This document shows positions 1 to 7,314 of a DNA stretch of 47,533 bases, in pieces (positions within the stretch are counted from its first letter, which is position 1; each line of letters starts with the position of its first letter). The notes beneath the pieces are model-generated. The model did no database searches and was not told the origin of the DNA. It worked only from the letters and a program-made list of their open reading frames with translations. The position numbers and the translations under genes are program-made. The stretch comes from Bradyrhizobium genosp. SA-3 (lineage in GTDB: Bacteria; Pseudomonadota; Alphaproteobacteria; Rhizobiales; Xanthobacteraceae). The DNA lies in the NCBI RefSeq assembly GCF_004212635.1, contig NZ_PSRT01000066.1:1-47533 (forward strand). The letters are read 5' to 3'.

Positions 1-35
1 GCCTTAATCCATCTTCTCAGGAAAGCGATTCGTGA
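1..35 (+). CDS. Possible 3' end of the gene upstream of rhcN (nolV expected)
   Basis: The window opens only 31 bases before rhcN. In rhizobial type III clusters nolV (the YscL-like stator subunit) normally sits directly upstream of rhcN. One forward frame ends at a TGA at 33-35 that overlaps the rhcN GTG start (GTGA), the usual coupled arrangement. A second open frame runs to a TGA at 55-57, so the reading frame cannot be settled from ten codons. The assignment to nolV rests on known gene order, not on recognisable residues. Confidence 0.3.
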   Translation, partial: LNPSSQESDS

Positions 36-1387
36 CGACGCAACGATCAGGCCATGATCAAGCGGCCGGAGAAGGAGATGTGCATGCGGCGATAGCATCT
101 CTAAGATTCGCAGCAAAGGATGTCGATACGCGTGCCGTGCGGGGACGGATCACGCGTGCGATCGGCACCTTGCTCCATGCCGTGTTGCCAGGGGCCCGTG
201 TTGGAGAACTTTGCCTGTTGCAGGATCACGCTTCCGGATGGTCACTTGAAGCGGAAGTCATCGGTTTGCTGCCGGACGGGGTGTTGCTGACGCCCATTGG
301 CGATCTGGTGGGCTTGTCCCACCGCGCGGAAGTGCTCCCGACCGGGCGCATGCAGGAGGTGTCAGTCGGACCCGACCTGCTCGGCCGCGTGATCGATAGC
401 TTCGGCCGTCCACTCGATGGCAAGGGGCCGATAAAGACGGTCCACAAGTGTCCGCTCCGCGGCAAGGCGCCCAACCCGATGAGGCGGCGTGGCATCGAGC
501 AGCCGTTTCCGCTCGGCGTTCGCGTGCTGGATGGACTTCTGACGTGTGGCGAAGGTCAGCGGATCGGAATCTATGGAGATGCCGGTTGCGGTAAGTCGAC
601 GCTGATGTCGCAAATTGTAAAAGGCGCGGCCGCCGATGTCACCGTGGTTGCGCTCATAGGAGAGCGTGGACGCGAGGTGCGTGAATTCATCGAACGTCAT
701 ATTGGAGATGCCCTCGCTCGCACGATCGTTGTCGTTGAGACGTCCGATCGATCGGCAATGGAGCGGGCGCAATGCGCTCATATGGCGACCGCACTCGCCG
801 AGTATTTTCGTGATCAAGGGCTGCAGGTCGTTCTGATGATGGATTCGCTGACGCGCTTTAGCCGTGCGATGCGCGAAATCGGCCTTGCCGCAGGAGAACC
901 TCCTACCCGGCGCGGCTTTCCTCCTTCCGTCTTTGCGCTGCTGCCTGGTCTGTTGGAGCGTGCCGGTATGGGCGAGCGGGGCTCGATCACGGCATTCTAT
1001 ACCGTGCTTGTCGAAGGTGACGGCACGGGCGATCCGATCGCCGAAGAGTCGCGCGGCATTCTCGATGGTCATATCATTCTTTCGCGCGCGCTGGCCTCGC
1101 GAGAGCATTTTCCTGCCATCGACGTGCTGTCGAGCCGAAGTCGTGTCATGGATGCGGTCGCCTCTGGTCCACATCGCAAGGCGGCATCCGTCTTCCGCGA
1201 TCTGCTCTCGCGCTACAATGAGGCTGAGTTCCTGATCAAGGTCGGTGAATACAAGCCGGGCAGCGATCCACTGACTGATCGGGCAATCGATTCAATCGAG
1301 GAACTGCGCGCATTCTTGCGCCAGGGACAGGACGAGCCGTCTAGCTTTGAGGAGACCGTTTCATGGATGTCGCGTCTGACGGCCTGA
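32..1387 (+). CDS. rhcN: Type III secretion ATPase RhcN
   Basis: 451-residue ATPase of the SctN/FliI family, which forms a hexamer at the cytoplasmic base of the secretion apparatus and strips chaperones from and unfolds effectors. The Walker A motif GDAGCGKST is at residues 182-190 and Walker B (VVLMMD) at about 266-271, followed by the DSLTRFSRAMREIGLAAGEPP stretch typical of the family. The GTG start is chosen because AGGAAA lies at the right distance upstream and the frame gives the usual family length. It overlaps the next gene by 25 bases, so the two are probably translationally coupled. Intact and confidently identified. Confidence 0.96.
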   Translation: MTTQRSGHDQAAGEGDVHAAIASLRFAAKDVDTRAVRGRITRAIGTLLHAVLPGARVGELCLLQDHASGWSLEAEVIGLLPDGVLLTPIGDLVGLSHRAEVLPTGRMQEVSVGPDLLGRVIDSFGRPLDGKGPIKTVHKCPLRGKAPNPMRRRGIEQPFPLGVRVLDGLLTCGEGQRIGIYGDAGCGKSTLMSQIVKGAAADVTVVALIGERGREVREFIERHIGDALARTIVVVETSDRSAMERAQCAHMATALAEYFRDQGLQVVLMMDSLTRFSRAMREIGLAAGEPPTRRGFPPSVFALLPGLLERAGMGERGSITAFYTVLVEGDGTGDPIAEESRGILDGHIILSRALASREHFPAIDVLSSRSRVMDAVASGPHRKAASVFRDLLSRYNEAEFLIKVGEYKPGSDPLTDRAIDSIEELRAFLRQGQDEPSSFEETVSWMSRLTA

Positions 1388-1899
1388 ATCTCGTGCAAGC
1401 GTCGAAATTGCGGCTGGTGAAAGACATGAGAGAGCGAAGCGCGCTTCGTGAATTGTCGAACATGGAAGCCAGGCGCCGAATTGCGGTCGAAGCACTCCAG
1501 CGAGCGTCTGAGAATCTTGAAGGCGCGGAGAATCGTCGCGCCAAGGTCGAAGCTGAACTTTATCAGGAGCTGGCGTCGCTCGAGACGATGTCCGTGACCG
1601 AGCTCGATCGTCGCTGTCAACTCGTCCTTGGGCGACTGGCAGCACAGATCGAATCGGCACGCCAGGCGCGTGAGCAGGCGCGCATCGCGCATGAGCAGGC
1701 TCAACGGGCAGTGAATGGGGCCCGGACCATATGGGCCAAGCGTTCGGCGGCGAGCCAGAAATGGGAGGAGATTGAGGGCAATGTCCAGCGCACTACCGCT
1801 GTCCGTTCGGAATGTGCAGCCGAAATCGATGCCGGCGACGAGGTTTTGCTCCGATATCAGGGTGGTTCGCGCAGCCAGGCGGTCGGTGGCTCGAACTAA
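1363..1899 (+). CDS. rhcZ: YscO-like type III stalk/coiled-coil protein (RhcZ/Y4yJ type)
   Basis: 178 residues, almost wholly charged and helical with long runs of A, R, E and Q, as expected for the SctO/FliJ coiled-coil stalk that connects the ATPase hexamer to the export gate. Sequence is poorly conserved in this family, so the call rests on size, coiled-coil composition and position between rhcN and rhcQ. The start overlaps the end of rhcN, and its TAA overlaps the ATG of rhcQ (TAATG), so this is one coupled operon. The symbol rhcZ is the one I recall for Bradyrhizobium; y4yJ is the NGR234 name. Confidence 0.8.
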   Translation: MDVASDGLNLVQASKLRLVKDMRERSALRELSNMEARRRIAVEALQRASENLEGAENRRAKVEAELYQELASLETMSVTELDRRCQLVLGRLAAQIESARQAREQARIAHEQAQRAVNGARTIWAKRSAASQKWEEIEGNVQRTTAVRSECAAEIDAGDEVLLRYQGGSRSQAVGGSN

Positions 1900-3011
1900 T
1901 GGCTGGTTCTCTTATGACGTCGCGAGCTGCGCCCGTGGAACCTGCGGTAAATACCGTGGGTGAACCCGCACTATTTCAGCCAGCGGTAAAGTTGTCGCAT
2001 CGCGTGGTCTCGTGGATCAACGAGGTCGCCGCCCCGCGCACGGTTCTGCAGAGCCGCCTTGGCGATAAGCCGGTATCGATCCGTATAAACCGGCTTGTTT
2101 GGCAGGCCGAGCCATATGCCATGTCGATGCTCGACTGCGTATTTTGCGCCGGAGGCGAGACCGCCGTCTTGTCCTTGCCCCGCGTTCTCGTCGAGGCGCT
2201 GATTTCTACGGTCCAGTATGGCCTTACTTTACCTTCCGACCCAACCCGCTCGCTGCTTCTCGAACTTGCTCTGGAAGCTTGGCTCGCTCGATTAGAGATC
2301 ATGCTCGCGCGGAATTTGCAGCTGATCCGCATCGAAGACGCAACGGCCAAAGACCCCTATTTGGAGTTCGACGTTACTTTCGGACCAGTGGCGGCCAAGG
2401 CCCGCCTGTTCTTGTTCGCGCCTCTTGACGGTCTGGTTCCGTCTGCGTTTCGTGTGTTAGGCGAGTTGATCGGCCAGTTACCGCGAGATTTAGGCAAGAT
2501 TTCTTCGGAATTGCCGGTCCTGATTGCGAGAGAGATCGGCTCGCTGCGGGCGCCCGTCAGCCTTCTTCGTCAGGCACAGCCCGGCGACGCACTGCTGCCC
2601 GACGTCATTCCATTTGCCCATGGCCAGCTCATCCTCGCTGCGGACAAGTTGTGGGCGCCGGCGCAGGTCGCGGGCGACAGACTTATCCTTCGGGGACCAT
2701 TCCGCCTGCAGTCCCATCCTCTAAGGTATGCAAATATGACGATTCGCCCCCAAGCGGAGCAAGCAGTCCCGCCCTCAGAAGCCGACATCGACAGTGTTGA
2801 GATCACGCTTGTGTTCGAATGCGGCCGCTGGCCCATCCCGCTGGGTACGTTGCGAAGCATCAACGAGGGGCACGTGTTCGAGCTTGGCCGGCAGCTGGAC
2901 GGTCCGGTCGACATTGTCGCCAACGGCCAATTGATCGGCCGCGGCGACATCGTACGTGTCGGTGAAGCGTTGGGCATCCGGTTACGTAGCAGGTTGGCGG
3001 TCAATGGTTGA
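1899..3011 (+). CDS. rhcQ: Type III secretion C-ring protein RhcQ
   Basis: About 370 residues from the ATG at 1899, which overlaps the previous stop codon; a second ATG at 1914 is possible. An in-frame ATG at 1812 is rejected because it lies within the upstream gene. The C-terminal 75 residues form a SpoA (surface presentation of antigens) domain, with the pattern VEITLVFECGRWPIPLGTL and a following ANGQLIGRGDIVRVGEALGIR segment typical of SctQ/FliN. SctQ proteins form the cytoplasmic sorting platform that receives substrates. The gene ends 8 bases inside rhcR. Confidence 0.93.
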   Translation: MAGSLMTSRAAPVEPAVNTVGEPALFQPAVKLSHRVVSWINEVAAPRTVLQSRLGDKPVSIRINRLVWQAEPYAMSMLDCVFCAGGETAVLSLPRVLVEALISTVQYGLTLPSDPTRSLLLELALEAWLARLEIMLARNLQLIRIEDATAKDPYLEFDVTFGPVAAKARLFLFAPLDGLVPSAFRVLGELIGQLPRDLGKISSELPVLIAREIGSLRAPVSLLRQAQPGDALLPDVIPFAHGQLILAADKLWAPAQVAGDRLILRGPFRLQSHPLRYANMTIRPQAEQAVPPSEADIDSVEITLVFECGRWPIPLGTLRSINEGHVFELGRQLDGPVDIVANGQLIGRGDIVRVGEALGIRLRSRLAVNG

Positions 3012-3669
3012 AATTCAACCGAGCATCCTTGCGCTTGTTGCGGCGACCGTCGGCCTTGGCCTGTTGACGTTCGCAGTCGTCACAACGACGGCGTTCATCA
3101 AGGTTTCCGTCGTTCTCTTCCTGATCCGCAACGCGCTCGGCACTCAGTCCATACCACCGAACATCGTTCTGTATGGCGCTGCATTGATCCTTACCGTGTT
3201 CATAGACGCCCCGGTATTTGAGCAAACATACAACCGCGTGACCGATATGCAACTTCGTTACCAAACCGCCGACGACTGGTTGACCGCCGCCAAGGAGGGC
3301 AGCGAGCCGCTGCGCGCCCATCTCAAAAAGTTCACCACTGAGGAGCAGCGCACGTTCTTCCTCTCGTCGACGGAGCATATCTGGTCGGAGGAGATGCGCG
3401 GCAACGCAACAGCCGATGATTTTGCGATCCTCGTGCCGTCCTTTTTGATCTCGGAGCTTAAGCGTGCGTTTGAAATCGGTTTTCTTCTCTATCTTCCGTT
3501 CATCACAATCGACCTGATTGTGACGACAATTCTGATGGCCATGGGCATGTCAATGGTGTCACCAACAATGATATCCGTTCCTTTCAAGCTTTTTCTGTTC
3601 GTCACAATCGACGGCTGGTCACGGCTCATGCACGGATTGGTCTTAAGCTACGCATCTCCCGGGAGTTGA
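3004..3669 (+). CDS. rhcR: Type III export apparatus membrane protein RhcR
   Basis: 221-residue SctR/FliP homologue, a core subunit of the export gate in the inner membrane. It has the family layout: an N-terminal pair of hydrophobic helices (LALVAATVGLGLLTFAVV onwards, including TAFIKVSVVLFLIRNALGTQ), a polar middle region, and a C-terminal pair containing FEIGFLLYLPFITIDLIV and LMAMGMSMVSP, both strongly conserved in the family. The start at 3004 overlaps the last 8 bases of rhcQ; an in-frame ATG at 2956 lies too far inside rhcQ to be likely. rhcS follows after one base. Confidence 0.96.
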   Translation: MVEIQPSILALVAATVGLGLLTFAVVTTTAFIKVSVVLFLIRNALGTQSIPPNIVLYGAALILTVFIDAPVFEQTYNRVTDMQLRYQTADDWLTAAKEGSEPLRAHLKKFTTEEQRTFFLSSTEHIWSEEMRGNATADDFAILVPSFLISELKRAFEIGFLLYLPFITIDLIVTTILMAMGMSMVSPTMISVPFKLFLFVTIDGWSRLMHGLVLSYASPGS

Positions 3670-3670
3670 G

Positions 3671-3946
3671 ATGGACGAGGCCAGCATCCTCACCCACCTG
3701 AGCCGATCACTGGTCCTGTTCATGATCTGGGTTCTACCGCCGCTCCTGGCAGCCCTCGTGGCCGGATTGGGTATCGGCATCGTGCAGGCAGCAACCCAGC
3801 TCCAGGATCAAACCTTGCCGCTTACCGTGAAGCTCCTCGTCGTCGTCGCCGTGCTCGTTCTGTTTGCTCCGGTGCTGAGCGCGCCGCTGATCGAGCAAGC
3901 GCAGCATATCTTCACTGAGTTCCCCGCGCTCACAGCGAGATATTAG
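3671..3946 (+). CDS. rhcS: Type III export apparatus membrane protein RhcS
   Basis: 91 residues with two hydrophobic helices, the size and layout of SctS/FliQ. The segment LVAGLGIGIVQAATQLQDQTL is the conserved loop and helix boundary of this family. It packs against SctR and SctT in the inner-membrane export gate. It starts one base after the rhcR stop, so it belongs to the same transcript. Unlike in a gap-free operon, the next gene rhcT begins only 684 bases downstream. Confidence 0.95.
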   Translation: MDEASILTHLSRSLVLFMIWVLPPLLAALVAGLGIGIVQAATQLQDQTLPLTVKLLVVVAVLVLFAPVLSAPLIEQAQHIFTEFPALTARY

Positions 3947-4025
3947 TGCGCGGAACGCAAGGCTGTCTAAGTTTTAGCTATAGCGCGCGTTTGTCGGCCT
4001 TCATTGTGAGCCACAAAAGGCGAGT

Positions 4026-4056
4026 TCGTCAGCTTATCGAAAGCTCGCCTCACTAG
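4026..4056 (+). promoter_or_regulatory. tts box (TtsI-binding promoter element)
   Basis: GTCAGCTTATCGAAAGCT followed ten bases later by CTA matches the rhizobial tts-box consensus as I know it, essentially without mismatch. It points toward rhcT (start 4631). TtsI, encoded at 8797-9486, is the expected activator. It would make rhcT-rhcU, or a small gene between, separately inducible from the upstream rhc genes. Confidence 0.88.
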
Positions 4057-4122
4057 CATGAGACGGATAGATATCCGAACTGTCCTGTTCGGCTCCGTGA
4101 GCCTGCCGTATTCGGAGGGAGA

Positions 4123-4158
4123 ATGACCCCATTTGGAAGTTCTATCCATTCGATTTAG
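4123..4158 (+). other. 11-codon ORF with strong ribosome-binding site downstream of a tts box
   Basis: GGAGGGAGA directly precedes an ATG, giving the peptide MTPFGSSIHSI and then TAG. The quality of the ribosome-binding site and its distance from the tts box suggest this was, or is, a real translation start. The downstream sequence is not obviously coding, so it may be the surviving 5' end of a broken effector gene or a leader peptide. No function is proposed. Confidence 0.3.
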
Positions 4159-4630
4159 GTTTTGCTCGCGACGTGATGGAATCACCTGCTGAGACCTGGT
4201 CCTCGATGCATTGCCTGGCGAGTTGTCGACGCAGTGAACGGGCGAGCCGCTTTGATTGCAAGCGGCCCCACGATTCTGGCGTTCTGGTGAATGAGCCTGC
4301 GAATGAAGGTGCGCTCGAGACCGATCTCCATAGACTGCGAAATTGATGGAAGCTTCGAGGCCCTCAGATCGCCAAACCGCGCTGCGGCCGGTGAGAGCGG
4401 AAGAAGCTTGGCTTGTAGGCCGCGCAGCGGCACGATTCGCCGGTGCTCTCATCGAATGGTCATACCTCTGCGCTGGATGGCTGTGGTCATATGGATGGTT
4501 GAAGCCGAAGTCATCTGCCTGTCGCTCTGCAACCGCTGGAACACGAGATCTGCAGAGTTCTTGACGTCTCACATCATGGCGACGCGAGTGCGACGGTTGC
4601 ATCGCTGAAGGAACGACGAGCTGAGCTCAA

Positions 4631-5446
4631 ATGGATGCCTTGTCACCCGCCGAGACGCAAACTCTGATTCAGACTCCTGTCGAGTTCGTCGTTGCGGCCG
4701 GACTTGGCGCGGCCCGGGCCCTCGGCATTATGCTGGTTCTTCCGGTATTCACGCGACCGCACATTAGCGGGATTATCCGCGCAAGCGCGACGGTTGTGAT
4801 TGGATTGCCTTGCTTGATGCAGATCAGGAACGGCTTGCAGACACTAGATCCGGGCACCCGTTTGATTGCGGTCTCGCTCCTCGGTTTGAAGGAGATATTT
4901 ATCGGCCTGCTGTTCGGTTTTCTGCTTAGTATACCACTTTGGAGCATCCAGGCCGTTGGTGACATCATTGATACCCAGCGCGGGATCTCGAGCCAGGTGG
5001 ACGATCCTGCGACACGCAGTCAAGCCGCCCCGATGGGGCTCTTTCTCGGGACTGCCGCGGTTACGATCTTCGTTGTATCAGGAGGTCTGCAGACCATGGT
5101 CAGATGCCTCTATGGAAGTTATCTGATCTGGCCCGTGTATCGGCTGCTACCGCCCCTGACCCACCAAGGGGCAATGGAGTTTATCGGGCTTCTCGACCAT
5201 ATCATGCATACGGCCCTCGTGGTCGCCGGGCCCGTGCTGGCTCTGCTGCTTCTGATCGACGTATCCCTCATGCTGCTCGGGCGCTTTGCGCCGCAAATCA
5301 AGCTGAACGATCTCTCTCCGACCATCAAGAATGCCGCCTTTGGCATCATTATGGTCAGCTACGCCGTCTTCCTGATCGAATATATGGGAGCAGAGATCAT
5401 TCAGTTCAACGGCGTGCTGGAGTGGCTCGGGAAGTTCTTGAAATGA
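4631..5446 (+). CDS. rhcT: Type III export apparatus membrane protein RhcT
   Basis: 271-residue SctT/FliR homologue with about six hydrophobic segments. Conserved stretches include RALGIMLVLPVFTRPHISGIIRA near the N-terminus, LKEIFIGLLFGFLLSIPLWSIQAVGDIIDTQRG in the middle and the PTIKNAAFGIIMVSYAVFLIEY segment at the end. SctT closes the export-gate ring and contacts SctU. The stop overlaps the rhcU start (ATGA), so the two are coupled. It is preceded by a 684-bp gap with a tts box, so it may have its own promoter in addition to read-through from rhcS. Confidence 0.95.
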   Translation: MDALSPAETQTLIQTPVEFVVAAGLGAARALGIMLVLPVFTRPHISGIIRASATVVIGLPCLMQIRNGLQTLDPGTRLIAVSLLGLKEIFIGLLFGFLLSIPLWSIQAVGDIIDTQRGISSQVDDPATRSQAAPMGLFLGTAAVTIFVVSGGLQTMVRCLYGSYLIWPVYRLLPPLTHQGAMEFIGLLDHIMHTALVVAGPVLALLLLIDVSLMLLGRFAPQIKLNDLSPTIKNAAFGIIMVSYAVFLIEYMGAEIIQFNGVLEWLGKFLK

Positions 5447-6480
5447 ACGACACGAGCGAAGAGAAAAACCTTCCACCAAGTCACAAGAAGCTGCGAGACG
5501 CGCGTAAGAAAGGGCAGAGCCCGCGCAGCGCCGACTTTGTGACCGCGGCAAGCCTTTGCGCTGGTTTCGGTTGCCTGTGCTTCAGGGCGGGCTCGATCGA
5601 AGACGGATGGCGCGAAGCCGTGCGGCTCATCGACAAGCTGCAGGAACAGCCCTTCAACAGTGCGGCTCGGCAGGCGTTGGTCGAATTGATGGACCTTTCT
5701 ATAACGGCCGCGGCTCCCATCCTAGGTGCGGCGGTGGTTGCGGCGATTCTGGCCGGTGTCTTGGCCGGCGGCGGGCTGACGATTTCAGGTGAGCCGCTTA
5801 AACCCAGCTTTGAGAAATTGGATCCCGTCAAAGGGCTGAAGCGGATTTTCTCCCAGCGGTCGGTTGTCGAGCTTGGAAAGTCTATCGTCAAAGTTTTGCT
5901 TCTTGGCGCTACGTTCGTTTTCACTGTGCTCGCAAGTTGGAGGGCACTGGTATACTTGCCCGTTTGCGATTTGAGCTGCTTTGGTTTTGTCTTTAAAGAG
6001 CTCAAGGTGCTGATCGCGATTGCTGCCGGCGCTCTTCTGATTGGCGGCTTGGCCGATCTGCTCATTCAGCGTTGGTTGTTCTTGCGCGACATGCGCATGA
6101 CGCAGAGCGAAGCCAAGCGCGAGTCCAAGGAACAGGACGGTAATCCGCAGATCAAGGGTGAACACCGGCGGCTCCGCCGGGAGTCGGCGAACGAGTCTCC
6201 GCTCGGCATCCATCGGGCGACAGTGATACTGACGGGGCGAGCGACATTGATTGGGCTGCGCTACGTTCGGGGCGAGACCGGCGTCCCGGTACTGGTGTGC
6301 CGCGGTGAGGGCGAAACGGCTTCACAGTTACTAGCGCAGGCGCGCGCCCAACGTCTGAGCATTGTCGAGGATCATGTCTTGGCGCGCCAGCTGATCCAAA
6401 AAGGTGCGATGGGCAAGGCCGTTCCGATGGAGTGTTTCGAGAGGGTTGCAAAGGCAGTCTTTGCCGCCGGCCTAGTTTAG
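5443..6480 (+). CDS. rhcU: Type III export switch protein RhcU, without an NPTH motif
   Basis: 345-residue SctU/FlhB homologue: four hydrophobic segments in the first 220 residues, then a cytoplasmic tail containing KRESKEQDGNPQIKGEHRR and ending like YscU. The start is the ATG overlapping the rhcT stop; longer in-frame starts lie inside rhcT. In YscU and FlhB the cytoplasmic domain cleaves itself at an NPTH motif just before the IAIGILYKRGET segment. Here the aligned residues read LTGRATLIGLRYVRGETGVP, so NPTH is replaced by TGRA and the Asn-Pro pair is absent. Whether this is normal for rhizobial RhcU I cannot verify; it implies no autocleavage at that place. The gene is last in the plus-strand rhc operon. 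Confidence 0.95.
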   Translation: MNDTSEEKNLPPSHKKLRDARKKGQSPRSADFVTAASLCAGFGCLCFRAGSIEDGWREAVRLIDKLQEQPFNSAARQALVELMDLSITAAAPILGAAVVAAILAGVLAGGGLTISGEPLKPSFEKLDPVKGLKRIFSQRSVVELGKSIVKVLLLGATFVFTVLASWRALVYLPVCDLSCFGFVFKELKVLIAIAAGALLIGGLADLLIQRWLFLRDMRMTQSEAKRESKEQDGNPQIKGEHRRLRRESANESPLGIHRATVILTGRATLIGLRYVRGETGVPVLVCRGEGETASQLLAQARAQRLSIVEDHVLARQLIQKGAMGKAVPMECFERVAKAVFAAGLV

Positions 6481-6671
6481 CGTCGCGCAAAACAGCGATG
6501 CGCTCAAATCTCTGGTCAACGATCCAACTGTCCCAGAACCTGGTCTGCAAGCTGCACGATCCCAAGAAAAGGACCGACCAAAGATTGGATTCCAGGCTCG
6601 TCGGCCGATTCCAAGACTGATATGGACAAGAATGCCAACCGGCGTCATGCTGCTCGGGTCTTACGAGCCGC

Positions 6672-7304
6672 TTATTGGGTTTCTGGCGCAACCCTGTTAT
6701 GCGTTTCATCCTCCAAATTGCTCCTGTTGCCCGCCGACGTGGCCCCTCGAGCGGTGATGGGAAGCACTGCACGATCACCACTGGTCGGCATGACAGCGCC
6801 ATTTCCTAACAAGTCGCCAGGTTCATTGACCATGACCGCAAGGTTATTCCGGACTGAGCAGCCAAGGGTTGGATTGAACGAATTGTCGTTCACTGTAGGA
6901 GCAACGATGGAGAGCGAGGGGCAGACCGGAGGATGGGCTTCGAAAGTGATCGCTTCGATCCTCACCCCGGAACGAGCCGGCAAATCCACACGAGAAGCAG
7001 ACAGACGGATGTTGTAGGTGGCAACGCCCATGGCGCGAACCTCGTGGGCCACCTGTGCAATGAGTCTGGGTGGGCCGATGACACCCACATGGAGGGCATC
7101 CCGCCGGCCGCGACTGGTCGCTGCAATAAAGCTTCGCAGCCGATGCCGTTCGGGGCCACGAAGGCTCTGCAGGAACAGCACGCTACTCTTCTGCTCGACC
7201 TGGATCTCTTGGTCAGCCGGCGCGGGCTGGATCGAAGCAGTATTTGCGCAGCCGCCCAATGTTGCTCCAATAACGATCGGATAGCACAGATGTCGCAAAG
7301 TCAT
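6672..7304 (-). CDS. CpaD-like outer-membrane lipoprotein (Y4xK type)
   Basis: 210 residues with a lipoprotein signal peptide: MTLRHLCYPIVIGATLGGC, with the lipobox LGGC at residues 16-19. The C-terminal half contains GCSVRNNLAVMVNEPGDLL, which matches the conserved end of CpaD proteins of Tad-type pilus systems, where the lipoprotein assists the CpaC secretin in the outer membrane. In NGR234 the corresponding gene y4xK also follows ttsI and rhcC2. It starts 10 bases after the rhcC2 stop with GAGGATC as ribosome-binding site, so it is the last gene of the ttsI operon and is convergent with rhcU. Confidence 0.85.
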   Translation of the reverse strand: MTLRHLCYPIVIGATLGGCANTASIQPAPADQEIQVEQKSSVLFLQSLRGPERHRLRSFIAATSRGRRDALHVGVIGPPRLIAQVAHEVRAMGVATYNIRLSASRVDLPARSGVRIEAITFEAHPPVCPSLSIVAPTVNDNSFNPTLGCSVRNNLAVMVNEPGDLLGNGAVMPTSGDRAVLPITARGATSAGNRSNLEDETHNRVAPETQ

Positions 7305-7314
7305 TTGGCGATCC

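Larger units (their letters stand above)
3947..4630 (+). other. 684-bp gap between rhcS and rhcT with a tts box and no clear gene
   Basis: No reading frame here has a convincing protein. It holds a tts box (about 4026-4056) and, 67 bases further on, a strong ribosome-binding site before an 11-codon ORF. Several overlapping open frames to about 4608 have the arginine-rich composition of non-coding GC-rich DNA. The simplest readings are an untranslated leader for rhcT-rhcU or the remains of a small effector gene that decayed while its promoter stayed. Confidence 0.6.

Noticed and set aside
556..580. GTCAGC-GGATCGGAATCTA resembling a tts box
   Set aside because: It lies inside rhcN, differs in spacing, and has no gene start after it.
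362..1174. Long open frame antisense to rhcN
   Set aside because: It mirrors a strongly conserved coding sequence, is rich in Arg/His/Thr, and has no family match.
3967..4602. 211-residue minus-strand open frame between rhcS and rhcT
   Set aside because: Composition is that of GC-rich non-coding DNA, there is no ribosome-binding site, and it would run against the tts box.
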